The translations under genes were made by a program, and so were the position numbers. This document shows, one piece after another, positions 49,574-57,883 of a DNA stretch of 64,000 bases; the stretch's first letter is position 1, and the number at the start of each line of letters is the position of its first letter. The notes under the pieces are model-generated. The model was given only the letters and a program-made list of their open reading frames with translations, did no database searches and was not told the origin of the DNA. The stretch is from Crocinitomicaceae bacterium. GTDB lineage: Bacteria; Bacteroidota; Bacteroidia; Flavobacteriales_D; Crocinitomicaceae. Where the stretch lies: positions 1-64,000 of the forward strand of contig JAHEIL010000046.1 in the NCBI GenBank assembly GCA_024639405.1. Reading direction: 5' to 3'.

Positions 49574-50272
49574 ATGAAAGAAACCGATCACGCTATTTTT
49601 TTACATCGAATTCATTATTCTGAAAGTAGTTTAATTACAACTTTTTACACTAAAAATAAGGGACTGCAAAAGTTCATTTTTCAAGGAGGTAAAAAAAAAT
49701 CTGTTGGAATTTTTCCATTGGCATTAAGTGAAATTCAATATTACCATCGACCAGATAGTGAATTAGGAAAGTTAACAGCTACTACTCCACTTTTAATGTT
49801 ACATGAGTTAAGTACCAATCCAATAAAATCAACGTTAGCTTTTTTCATCGCTGATGTATTGAAAAACTGCTTAAAAACCGATCAAAAGGACATTCAACTA
49901 TTTGACTTTTTAGCAGAGCGCATTGAAAAGTTATCTGAAACTAGTGAGCTGAGTATGTTTAATACTCAATTTTTAGTTGATTTTACACATCATTTAGGAA
50001 TTGAACCGCTGGTACCCGTTAAAACAAAAAAATATTTCTATTTACAAGAAGGTGAATTTTCAGATATTTACAATTCTGGTGAATTAATGGCTGGACATTC
50101 TGGTGTTCAATTAATTCAAGAACTTTACTTAAACAAAGCTGAGTCTCAAAACTATTCAAAACAAACTAAAAAAGAAGCATTTGAAACCATGTTAACGTAT
50201 TACAAATTACACCTTCCCTCGTTTAACATTACAAATTCACTTTCAATCATTTACGAAATTCTCTATGCTTAA
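49574..50272 (+). CDS. recO: DNA repair protein RecO
   Basis: A 232-residue recombination mediator of normal family length. The N-terminal OB fold is evident (DHAIFLHRIHYSESSLITTFYT, KGLQKFIFQGG), followed by the helical domain. RecO works with RecR to load RecA on SSB-coated single-stranded DNA. The zinc-binding cysteines of some RecO proteins are absent. The ATG is one base after the porZ stop, so translation is probably coupled. The last four bases (TTAA) overlap the convergent solute-binding-protein gene. Confidence 0.9.
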   Translation: MKETDHAIFLHRIHYSESSLITTFYTKNKGLQKFIFQGGKKKSVGIFPLALSEIQYYHRPDSELGKLTATTPLLMLHELSTNPIKSTLAFFIADVLKNCLKTDQKDIQLFDFLAERIEKLSETSELSMFNTQFLVDFTHHLGIEPLVPVKTKKYFYLQEGEFSDIYNSGELMAGHSGVQLIQELYLNKAESQNYSKQTKKEAFETMLTYYKLHLPSFNITNSLSIIYEILYA

Positions 50273-51963
50273 TTGCGTGGTTCTTTGATGAATACTGTCG
50301 ATAAATCTAAATTTTCCATTGAATTTAACTGAAAATCGCGTACACGTGCATTGAGCATTACCATGAAATCATTCGTAAGAATTGGCATTACTGCTCCTTG
50401 ATTGATAATGATTTGATCGCATTCCACCAATAGTCTCGTGCGTTTTTTATCAATTTTTTCCTTTAGCGCTAACTCGTATTTTTGATCGAAATCACTGTTT
50501 TTAAATCCAAAATCATTGTTCGATTTGATAGCATTTCCGGAATAAAACAAACTCAAAAAATCTTCAACAGCAGGATAATCAGCAATCCAACCACTTCTCC
50601 AAATTTTTGCTTTCCCCGAATTGATGGCAGCTTGACGTTCTTCCAAAGTACACAAAATAATCTTTAACTTCACACCAATATTTTTATACAATTGGTCGGC
50701 AATACCACGGCACATTAAATCAACTTCTGAACCTTTTTTCCCATTTACATATAATTCCAATACTGGAAATGGATGTTTTTTATTGTATCCTGCTTCATCC
50801 ATCAATTGCTGAGCGCGTTCAATATTAAACACATGCCCTTTCACATTTTCAGAAGGAAAATTTGGTAACATCGGTACAAAACCTTTTGTAGTTGCCCATC
50901 CTTCTCCTGCCAGATAATTATCGACAATTTCTCTTCGGTTGATTGCACAATTGAAAGCGTTGCGAACCGCAACATTTTTAAACTCTTCACTTTGACAATC
51001 AAATGCCAAGTATTGAATATTTAAACTTGACTTAGATAAGACACGGTGTTTTACATTCTTACCTGCTTGTGCATCTTCTAACGAACCCAAAATGTTTTCA
51101 ACTTCATCAACAGGGATTTGTAAAACTATATCCGCCTTTTTATTTCTAAAAGCGAACAGTTCACTGCGTTTTTCTTTCACATAACTGACATGAATGCCGT
51201 CTAAAAAAGGCAATTGATTACCAAACTCATCCTTTCGCCAATACGAAGTATTTCGAGCCAATGAAACACCATTATCAGTTAATTCAGATAATTGAAAAGG
51301 CCCAGTTCCAATGGGATGTTGCCGAATAGAAGTTCCATATTCTAATAGCGCTTCCTTAGGGAAAATTGATAAATTAGAATGGGTCAACACTTTGTCTAAT
51401 CCACTAAATGGTTCGTTTAACTCAATAGATAAAGTATATTTTCCAACAACCTTTATGCCTTTAACACCTTGTTTGTCATTAATATCATATGGTTTTTTGT
51501 AAAAGTCAGAGGCTCCTTTAATTCTATTCGCTAATATATAGGCACTTTTATTCAAAGGATGATTGGAACAGGTAAAATCAAGAGAAAACTTTATATCATC
51601 GGCAACCAATTCGCGGGTTTTTCCATTCCAACATTTATCGGCGTGAAATTTGATTCCTTTTCTTAGTTGAAAGGTGTAAGTTTTGCCATCTTTACTAATA
51701 GAATAAGAAGTTGCTATTCCTGGTATAGCTTCCATTGTTTTGTAATCTAAACGCAGTAACGTTTCAAACAACTGTATATAAACCCTTTGAGAATATGCAT
51801 CGTCAGATGAAGCGGGAAATAAATTGGTCACTTTTTCTTGTGACATAAAATTAAATGTACCACCATACATTTTACCTCCTTCTCCAACCTTTTGAATTGA
51901 TTTGTTGGAACAAGAAATACAAAAAAAGAATACAATTAAGCTAAAAACAAGCAGATTTTTCAT
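50269..51963 (-). CDS. ABC transporter substrate-binding lipoprotein, family 5
   Basis: A 564-residue periplasmic binding protein of the oligopeptide/dipeptide (SBP_bac_5) type. The signal peptide ends in the lipobox CISC, so it is membrane-anchored. Family blocks: GGTFNFMSQEKVTNLFPASS, LFETLLRLDYKTMEAIPGIA, YTFQLRKGIKFHAD, GTGPFQLSEL, and AFNCAINRREIVDNYLAGEGW. No permease or ATPase gene is adjacent, so its partners must be elsewhere or it acts as a sensor. A well-formed promoter lies just upstream. The ligand cannot be predicted. Confidence 0.9.
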   Translation of the reverse strand: MKNLLVFSLIVFFFCISCSNKSIQKVGEGGKMYGGTFNFMSQEKVTNLFPASSDDAYSQRVYIQLFETLLRLDYKTMEAIPGIATSYSISKDGKTYTFQLRKGIKFHADKCWNGKTRELVADDIKFSLDFTCSNHPLNKSAYILANRIKGASDFYKKPYDINDKQGVKGIKVVGKYTLSIELNEPFSGLDKVLTHSNLSIFPKEALLEYGTSIRQHPIGTGPFQLSELTDNGVSLARNTSYWRKDEFGNQLPFLDGIHVSYVKEKRSELFAFRNKKADIVLQIPVDEVENILGSLEDAQAGKNVKHRVLSKSSLNIQYLAFDCQSEEFKNVAVRNAFNCAINRREIVDNYLAGEGWATTKGFVPMLPNFPSENVKGHVFNIERAQQLMDEAGYNKKHPFPVLELYVNGKKGSEVDLMCRGIADQLYKNIGVKLKIILCTLEERQAAINSGKAKIWRSGWIADYPAVEDFLSLFYSGNAIKSNNDFGFKNSDFDQKYELALKEKIDKKRTRLLVECDQIIINQGAVMPILTNDFMVMLNARVRDFQLNSMENLDLSTVFIKEPRN

Positions 51964-51986
51964 GGTTTCAAGTATTTGTGTTGAAA

Positions 51987-52016
51987 CAAATATAAAAAAA
52001 TCTTTCGGTAATCAAA
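51987..52016 (-). promoter_or_regulatory. Consensus promoter of the substrate-binding lipoprotein gene
   Basis: On the minus strand TTTG (52016-52013), an 18-base spacer and TATATTTG (51994-51987) fit the Bacteroidota consensus. The leader is about 20 bases. It lies in the 67-base gap after the trpS stop. Confidence 0.7.
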
Positions 52017-52030
52017 CAAGGTTGCTATTA

Positions 52031-52999
52031 TCAATATCCGATTTTTGATCGAACTCGTGCTAAAACTGCATTTGCAACAAGTCTAGCCTTCTCAGCTCCT
52101 AATGCTAGTGCTTTGTCCAACTCATTTTTGTTTTCCATTAGATAGAAGTAACGATCTCTTTGTTGCGCATATTTGGTTAAAATCAAGTCAAATAATGCTT
52201 GTTTTGCATGGCCATAACCATAGCCGCCATTCAAATAATTTTGACGCATTTCAGCTTGCTCCACTTCACTTGCTAATAAGCGATACAAAGCAAAAATATG
52301 ACACGTTTCAGGATCTTTAACATCTTCTAATTGTTTAGAATCTGTTGCTATCGACATGACTTGTTTTCGCAATTGCTTTTCAGGTAAAAAGATGTTGATG
52401 AAGTTATTGCGAGACTTACTCATTTTTTGACCGTCTGTACCCAAAACATACATGGTACTTTCTGCTATACGTGCTTCAGGTAAAACAAATGTTTCTCCCA
52501 TTTGAAAATTAAAACGACTGGCAACATCACGCGTAATTTCAATGTGCTGCAATTGATCTTTTCCTACTGGGACAAGTTCTGCATCGTATAATAAAATATC
52601 AGCTGCCATCAACATCGGATAGGTAAATAAACCTGCATTTACATCTTCCAAACGATCTGATTTATCTTTAAAAGAATGTGCTAATGTCAACCTTTGATAT
52701 GGAAAAAAGCAGCTTAAATACCATGTTAATTCGGCCGTTTGAGGAACATCTGATTGTCTGTAAAAAACTACTTTATCGGTATTTAAACCAAATGCTAACC
52801 AAGTAGCTGCAGTACTGTAGGTGTTTTCTCTTAATTCTTCCGCATTTTTTATTTGGGTCATTGAATGCATATCCGCAATGAACAAAAACGAATCATTATC
52901 CGCTTGATGTGCCATTTCAATTGCAGGTATAATTGCTCCTAATAAATTTCCAAGATGTGGTGTGCCCGTACTTTGAACACCCGTTAGAATTCGTGCCAT
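52031..52999 (-). CDS. trpS: Tryptophan--tRNA ligase
   Basis: A class I aminoacyl-tRNA synthetase of 322 residues, the normal bacterial TrpS length. The HIGH-type motif is TGTPHLGN (11-18) and the KMSKS motif is intact (192-196, within GQKMSKSRNN). VGKDQLQHIEITRD and FTYPMLMAADILLYDAE are characteristic of TrpS rather than TyrS. It joins tryptophan to tRNA-Trp in the cytoplasm. A -7 box 14 bases upstream gives it its own promoter; no leader peptide or T-box is visible. Confidence 0.95.
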   Translation of the reverse strand: MARILTGVQSTGTPHLGNLLGAIIPAIEMAHQADNDSFLFIADMHSMTQIKNAEELRENTYSTAATWLAFGLNTDKVVFYRQSDVPQTAELTWYLSCFFPYQRLTLAHSFKDKSDRLEDVNAGLFTYPMLMAADILLYDAELVPVGKDQLQHIEITRDVASRFNFQMGETFVLPEARIAESTMYVLGTDGQKMSKSRNNFINIFLPEKQLRKQVMSIATDSKQLEDVKDPETCHIFALYRLLASEVEQAEMRQNYLNGGYGYGHAKQALFDLILTKYAQQRDRYFYLMENKNELDKALALGAEKARLVANAVLARVRSKIGY

Positions 53000-53013
53000 T
53001 TAACTATTTTCTA

Positions 53014-53021
53014 CAAATTTA
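53014..53021 (-). promoter_or_regulatory. -7 box of trpS
   Basis: The minus strand reads TAAATTTG, ending 14 bases before ATG 52999. Confidence 0.5.
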
Positions 53022-53096
53022 ATGAATTTCTAGCGGAGAAAAATGTGGTTGATAACAATTCCTTGATAAAGGGTATAGATTCCATTGAAAAATTTG

Positions 53097-53104
53097 TAGC
53101 TTTG
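53097..53104 (+). promoter_or_regulatory. -7 box of plsC
   Basis: TAGCTTTG matches TAnnTTTG and ends five bases before ATG 53110, predicting a leaderless or nearly leaderless transcript. Confidence 0.5.
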
Positions 53105-53109
53105 AACGT

Positions 53110-53871
53110 ATGAAATTGCTTAAAGGTATCGCTTCTTTTTTATGGAAAATCTATGTTGGATGTGTCTTTGTGATTTTTGCATTAGGCTTATATCCGCTGT
53201 TTTTAATTGTCCTTTCAAATCCTAATTGGAAGAAATTCAGTTTTAAATTATTTGTTTTTTGGAGCTGGTGCATGCGCATCTTTTGTGGTTATTTTGTGCA
53301 AAAAATTAAAAAAACTCCTTTACCAGATGGTCCTTACATTATTGTTGCCAATCACAGTTCTTACTTAGACATCTTTTTAATGTATTCTATTTTGCCAAAA
53401 CACCCATTTTTATTTCTAGGTAAAGATGAAATATTGACTTATCCAATATTAAAAACGTATTTCAAAGGTCTAAATATTCCAGTTTACAGAAAAGATAAAC
53501 GTAAAGCAGCTGTGTCTTTCATTCAAGCAAAAAAAGCTGTGAGAGATGGTTGGTCGATTGTCATTTTCCCAGAAGGTGGGATACCTGACGAGCATAATCC
53601 TAAAATGATTCCATTCAAAAAAGGTGCTTTTAAATTAGCAAAACAACTCAACATTCCAATTGTACCAGTTACTTTTACCAACCACTATAAATTATTTTCA
53701 GATCCATTAGATTTTTATGGTACGGCTCGTCCAGGAATATCAGATGTTTACATCCACGAAGCTTTGTCAATGGAAAAAATTAAAGAAATGTCAGAAAATG
53801 AAATACTTGAACATTGTTTTGAAACCATCAATGAACCAATATTAAAAGAGCATCCAGAATTTAACGCTTAA
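53110..53871 (+). CDS. plsC: 1-acyl-sn-glycerol-3-phosphate acyltransferase
   Basis: A 253-residue phospholipid-synthesis enzyme that acylates lysophosphatidic acid to phosphatidic acid at the inner membrane. The catalytic HX4D motif is NHSSYLD (H82, D87), and the glycerol-phosphate-binding block is FPEGGIPD (153-160). A hydrophobic stretch at about 10-38 anchors it. A longer spacing than average between the anchor and the motif is within family range. It is a single gene with its own -7 box. Confidence 0.92.
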   Translation: MKLLKGIASFLWKIYVGCVFVIFALGLYPLFLIVLSNPNWKKFSFKLFVFWSWCMRIFCGYFVQKIKKTPLPDGPYIIVANHSSYLDIFLMYSILPKHPFLFLGKDEILTYPILKTYFKGLNIPVYRKDKRKAAVSFIQAKKAVRDGWSIVIFPEGGIPDEHNPKMIPFKKGAFKLAKQLNIPIVPVTFTNHYKLFSDPLDFYGTARPGISDVYIHEALSMEKIKEMSENEILEHCFETINEPILKEHPEFNA

Positions 53872-53897
53872 TCAACAAGAAGTTTTAAGTTTATTTA

Positions 53898-53905
53898 TAC
53901 CTTTG
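53898..53905 (+). promoter_or_regulatory. -7 box of gatC-MFS
   Basis: TACCTTTG matches TAnnTTTG, 37 bases before the gatC ATG. Confidence 0.45.
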
Positions 53906-53942
53906 TTCTGTTTGTAAAACGCATTTAAGACAATTAAATACC

Positions 53943-54233
53943 ATGAAAATAACGGAAGAAACTGTAGATCATATCGCACACTTAGCACGTTTAGAATTTA
54001 TCGGAGATAAAAAACAAGCGATTCAACAAGATATGGAAATGATTTTAACCTTTATGGAAAAGTTAAATGAAGTAAATACAGATGCTGTTGAACCATTGAT
54101 TTTCATGAATACTGAAGTCAACAAATTACGAGAAGATGTAGCAGTTGATACTATCACTCAGGAAGAAGGTTTAAGAAATGCTCCTAAAAAAGATTCTGAC
54201 TATTTTAGAATTCCAAAAGTATTGGATAAATAA
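53943..54233 (+). CDS. gatC: Asp-tRNA(Asn)/Glu-tRNA(Gln) amidotransferase subunit C
   Basis: A 96-residue protein of exact family length. DHIAHLARLEF near the start, FMEKLNEVNTDAVEPL in the middle and LREDVAVDT ... APKKDSDYFRIPKVL at the end are GatC signatures. GatC stabilises the GatA-GatB amidotransferase that corrects mischarged Glu-tRNA(Gln) or Asp-tRNA(Asn). gatA and gatB are not in the window, so the complex is encoded at separate sites. An MFS gene follows nine bases later. Confidence 0.93.
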   Translation: MKITEETVDHIAHLARLEFIGDKKQAIQQDMEMILTFMEKLNEVNTDAVEPLIFMNTEVNKLREDVAVDTITQEEGLRNAPKKDSDYFRIPKVLDK

Positions 54234-54242
54234 TCCATACCC

Positions 54243-55499
54243 TTGACAAAACAACCAAACAAAGCTTCACATGATCCTTTTGCAGTTCTAAGGATTCGCG
54301 AGTTCAATTTCTTTTTAATTAATCGGTTTTTCCTAACTATGGGAATCCAAATGCAAAGCGTAATTGTTGGTTGGCAAATTTATGCTCTTTCAAAAGACGT
54401 CTTGGATTTAGGATTAATTGGTTTAACCGAAGCCATTCCATTTATTCTAATCTCACTTTTTTCTGGGCATGTTGCAGACACCTTTAGTCGAAAAAAAATT
54501 ATTGTCATTTCCACTTTTTTTTTCTTAATTGTAAGTAGTTTTCTTTTTTATTGTTCTTCTGAAAATTCTACTCTATTAAAACACTTTGGGACATTTCCGA
54601 TTTTTATTGCAATTGCTGCAACTGGAATCATTCGCGGATTTTTATCTGCTGCTTATCCATCTTTGATTGCTCAAATTGTTCCACGCAAACTCTATGCGAA
54701 TGCGTCAACATGGAACAGCACAGTTTGGCACATCGCTTCGATTTTAGGCCCATCAATCGCAGGGTTTATCATTGCGATAAATTACACAACTGCATATTCG
54801 GTAGATATCCTATTTATAATATTGGCAATTTTTTCCTTCTTTTTTGTTTCCAATCATTCAATTCCAAAAAGAGCAAAGCAAGAAAGCATCTTTCAAAGCA
54901 TTCGCAGCGGAATAAAATTTGTAGTTAAAAATCAAGTGATTTTGGGTGCTCTATCGTTGGATTTATTTGCTGTTTTATTTGGTGGGGCTGTTGCTCTACT
55001 TCCTGCTTTTGCGGATAAAGTGTTGCATGCTGGAGCGGTTGAGTTGGGATTTTTAAGGGCTGCTCCTGCTGTTGGTGCTGTTTGCATGGCATTTATTATT
55101 GCTTACAAACCTCCAACAAAGAATGCGGGTAGAAACTTATTTATTTCAGTAGCAGCATTTGGTTTGTCAACCATTTTGTTTGGTTTGTCTACTTCCTACT
55201 TTTGGGCACTTATCTTCCTTTTTCTTACGGGTGCTTTCGACAACGTAAGTGTAGTGATTCGACATACAATTTTACAATTGTCAACACCAGACGAAATGCG
55301 CGGACGTGTAGCTGCAGTGAATGGCATTTTTATCGGTTCTTCGAATGAAATTGGTGCATTTGAATCAGGTTCTACAGCAAGAGCTTTTGGACTCAAACCA
55401 TCGATCATTTTAGGAGGAATATTAACAATAGCTGTCGTGATTTTAACCGCACGTTTAAGTCCAAAACTCAGAAAATTAAATATTGAACAATTGGATTAA
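54243..55499 (+). CDS. MFS transporter with TTG start
   Basis: A 418-residue transporter of the major facilitator superfamily with about 12 hydrophobic segments. MQSVIVGWQIYALSKDVLDLG, then GHVADTFSRKKI (the loop 2-3 signature) and DEMRGRVAAVNG place it in the MFS_3 / EntS-like exporter group; the substrate is unknown. The frame has only ATA and TTG between the gatC stop, which is in the same frame, and the coding region, so TTG 54243 is the only sensible start. It overlaps the convergent kinase gene at TTAA. Confidence 0.85.
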   Translation: MTKQPNKASHDPFAVLRIREFNFFLINRFFLTMGIQMQSVIVGWQIYALSKDVLDLGLIGLTEAIPFILISLFSGHVADTFSRKKIIVISTFFFLIVSSFLFYCSSENSTLLKHFGTFPIFIAIAATGIIRGFLSAAYPSLIAQIVPRKLYANASTWNSTVWHIASILGPSIAGFIIAINYTTAYSVDILFIILAIFSFFFVSNHSIPKRAKQESIFQSIRSGIKFVVKNQVILGALSLDLFAVLFGGAVALLPAFADKVLHAGAVELGFLRAAPAVGAVCMAFIIAYKPPTKNAGRNLFISVAAFGLSTILFGLSTSYFWALIFLFLTGAFDNVSVVIRHTILQLSTPDEMRGRVAAVNGIFIGSSNEIGAFESGSTARAFGLKPSIILGGILTIAVVILTARLSPKLRKLNIEQLD

Positions 55500-55999
55500 C
55501 GAATTGCTTCAATTATGCTGACACATTGTTCAACCCTTTCTTCAAATGTCCCTTTGATAATCGTAAACGAACAATTAGTTGCTTCTAATTCTGCTAAATA
55601 CATTTGAAATAATTGATGGCGCTCATGTTCGTTTACACGCAATGGATCTGGCTCCCATGGGATATCTGGATAACACAAAAAGTAATGCGCACATTGTTGG
55701 TTAGCAAACCCTTGCGCAATAAACGGACTAACTTTTCCAAATTTATATTCCGACCAAATTTTCAAAACGAGATAATCCGTGTCACACAATTGGATTGTAG
55801 CATTTTCAGCTTGGCTCCAACGCTTTTCTTGAACCGCTGCAATGCAATCTAAATCTTCAAATTCATAAACTCCATTCCTTTGCATTAAAAACTCTCGGGC
55901 ATATTCCGCTTGATAATTCGCAGAAAAATGATGCGCAAGTTGAATTGCTAAAGTCGATTTACCTGTTGACTCAGGACCTGTAAAAATGAATCTTTTCAT
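55496..55999 (-). CDS. NadR-like nucleoside kinase (ribosylnicotinamide kinase domain)
   Basis: A 167-residue P-loop kinase from ATG 55999. GPESTGKS (8-15) is the Walker A, followed by YQAEYAREFL, which parallels the EYxREF motif of the NadR C-terminal ribosylnicotinamide kinase domain. The N-terminal adenylyltransferase and regulator domains of NadR are missing, so it should phosphorylate nicotinamide riboside to NMN but not make NAD directly. The ATG overlaps the TGA stop of pnuC (ATGA), a sign of translational coupling and of a shared salvage pathway. The upstream in-frame ATG at 56020 lies within pnuC and is rejected. Confidence 0.85.
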   Translation of the reverse strand: MKRFIFTGPESTGKSTLAIQLAHHFSANYQAEYAREFLMQRNGVYEFEDLDCIAAVQEKRWSQAENATIQLCDTDYLVLKIWSEYKFGKVSPFIAQGFANQQCAHYFLCYPDIPWEPDPLRVNEHERHQLFQMYLAELEATNCSFTIIKGTFEERVEQCVSIIEAIR

Positions 56000-56559
56000 A
56001 CCTGTAGTTTCTTTTTCCAATTGAAATAGCCAACAAGTGCTACAATTGAATAAATTCCATATAAAAATGCTGTTGGATACAATCCTCTTGCTACGTACAA
56101 GTATATTAATACCAAATCAATTACAATCCAAAACAACCAATTTTCAAGTATTTTCTGAGTTGTTAAGTACGTTGCGTACAAACTAAAAACGCCAATTTGT
56201 GCATCTAAGTAGGGATTGAATTGTTGCGTGTTTTCTGAAACCAGATATCCCAAAATTAAACCCAAAACAAAGATAGGAAGAAGTAATTTCAATTGTTTTT
56301 TCAATTGAATTCTATGTATTTGTTGTACACCTGATTTTTTAGAAAACCAATTCAACCAACCTACAAGTGCCAAGACTACATAAAAAAATTGTAAACTAGC
56401 TTCAATGTAAAGTTGGCTATTGAAACAAATTAACACATACAAACATGCACTCAATCCACCAAAAACCCAAGCGCTTGCTTTTTCTAGCGCGGCAAAAACA
56501 ACATATAAAACTCCCAATAATAGGGCAATCCATTCTATAATTGTTCCACTTGATGTCAT
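55996..56559 (-). CDS. pnuC: Nicotinamide riboside transporter PnuC
   Basis: A 187-residue inner-membrane protein with about seven hydrophobic segments. WIALLLGVLYVVFAALEKASAWVFG-like sequence at the start and FFYVVLALVGWLNWFSKK in the middle are PnuC signatures, including the conserved tryptophans and asparagine that line the riboside pocket. It brings nicotinamide riboside into the cell. PnuT thiamine and PnuX riboflavin relatives look similar, but the coupled NadR-like kinase favours nicotinamide riboside. I see no riboswitch or clear -7 box upstream. Confidence 0.88.
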   Translation of the reverse strand: MTSSGTIIEWIALLLGVLYVVFAALEKASAWVFGGLSACLYVLICFNSQLYIEASLQFFYVVLALVGWLNWFSKKSGVQQIHRIQLKKQLKLLLPIFVLGLILGYLVSENTQQFNPYLDAQIGVFSLYATYLTTQKILENWLFWIVIDLVLIYLYVARGLYPTAFLYGIYSIVALVGYFNWKKKLQV

Positions 56560-56660
56560 TGCTTTTGCGTAATATTTTACTTTTTAAAGGCTAAAGTTCT
56601 CAAAAAAAATGAAGAAAAGCCCTTTCAGTTCCAACAAAACTTTTGCATGCGATTTTTACG

Positions 56661-56668
56661 TAATTTTG
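56661..56668 (+). promoter_or_regulatory. -7 box of the helicase operon
   Basis: TAATTTTG matches TAnnTTTG and ends six bases before ATG 56675, again predicting a very short or absent leader. Confidence 0.5.
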
Positions 56669-56674
56669 TAGGGT

Positions 56675-57880
56675 ATGAAATTCACCGAATTAAATTTGAA
56701 TGAGCAACTGCTAGAAGCGATTTCTCACATGGGATTTGTTACTGCAACTCCCATTCAACAGTTTGCCATTCCAAAAATACTTGAAAACAAGGATTTAATT
56801 GCTTGTGCTCAAACAGGTACAGGTAAAACAGCTGCATTTATTCTTCCTATTTTAAATAAATTAACTGGAAAAGAAGACTGCTCAATAAATACTTTAATCA
56901 TTGTTCCAACACGTGAATTAGCCATTCAAATTGATCAAGAAATTCAAGGCTTGTCTTATTTTGTATCTGTTGGTTCAAAAGCAATTTATGGTGGAGGCGA
57001 TGGAAAAAGCTGGGATGAACAAAAAGAAGCATTAAAAGACGGGACAGATATTATTGTTGCAACACCAGGTAAATTATTATCGCACATTGCACAAGGTTAT
57101 GTCGATTTTTCAAAAGTGCAACACTTAATTTTAGATGAGGCTGATAAAATGTTGGATATGGGATTTTCGGATGATTTATTGTCTATTATTTCGAATTTAC
57201 CAAAAGAACGTCAAACCTTGTTGTTTAGCGCTACAATGCCCACTAAAATTAGAGAATTAGCAAAACGAATTTTAAAAGAGCCGGAAGAAATTACCTTGTC
57301 TATTTCGAAACCTGCTGCTGGAGTTGCTCAGAAAGTGTACTTAACGTTTGATCCCCAAAAAATTCCGTTAATTACTTCTATTTTAAAAGAAAGAACGGAT
57401 TATACAAGCATTATTATTTTCACTTCTTCTAAAAGTAAAGTCAGTGAAATTGTTCATGCTTTGCGTAAAAATGGAATAAAATCGCAAGGTGTTTCTTCTA
57501 ATTTGGACCAAGAACAACGCGAAGAAATATTAAGAGGATTCAGATCAAAACGCATTCGAATCATCGTTGCAACAGATGTTATGAGTCGCGGAATTGACAT
57601 CAAAGAAATCAATTTAGTGATCAATTACGATACACCTTTTGACGCAGAAGATTATGTTCACCGAGTTGGTAGAACTGCTCGTGCGAATACAAAAGGTGAA
57701 GCAATCACTTTAGTGAATGAAAAAGACATGCGTAAATTGGCACAAATCCAACGATTAATAGAAGCTGAAATTCCACAAATTGAATTGCCGGAAGAACTTG
57801 GAAAAGGACCTGAATTTAGTGTGCAAAAGCAGCCAACTAAAAAAAGACCGTTCAAAAAAAGAGTTTTTACTAAAAAATAA
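56675..57880 (+). CDS. DEAD-box RNA helicase
   Basis: A 401-residue ATP-dependent RNA helicase. All core motifs are present: Q motif (ATPIQQFAIP, about 24), motif I AQTGTGKT (45-52), Ia PTRELA, II DEAD (154-157), III SAT (185-187), and VI HRVGRTAR (329-336). The C-terminal tail is short and basic (KKRPFKKRVFTKK), fitting the RhlE-like group that acts on rRNA and cold-stabilised RNA. It is first of five closely spaced rightward genes (gaps of 3, 5, 16 and 2 bases). Confidence 0.93.
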   Translation: MKFTELNLNEQLLEAISHMGFVTATPIQQFAIPKILENKDLIACAQTGTGKTAAFILPILNKLTGKEDCSINTLIIVPTRELAIQIDQEIQGLSYFVSVGSKAIYGGGDGKSWDEQKEALKDGTDIIVATPGKLLSHIAQGYVDFSKVQHLILDEADKMLDMGFSDDLLSIISNLPKERQTLLFSATMPTKIRELAKRILKEPEEITLSISKPAAGVAQKVYLTFDPQKIPLITSILKERTDYTSIIIFTSSKSKVSEIVHALRKNGIKSQGVSSNLDQEQREEILRGFRSKRIRIIVATDVMSRGIDIKEINLVINYDTPFDAEDYVHRVGRTARANTKGEAITLVNEKDMRKLAQIQRLIEAEIPQIELPEELGKGPEFSVQKQPTKKRPFKKRVFTKK

Positions 57881-57883
57881 ACC

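Noticed and set aside
50269-51963. Complete peptide ABC transporter operon
   Set aside because: Only the binding lipoprotein is present. The neighbours are recO and trpS.
56560-56660. Riboswitch (NAD or thiamine type) upstream of pnuC
   Set aside because: The 100-base gap to the helicase gene shows no conserved stem or motif that I can recognise.
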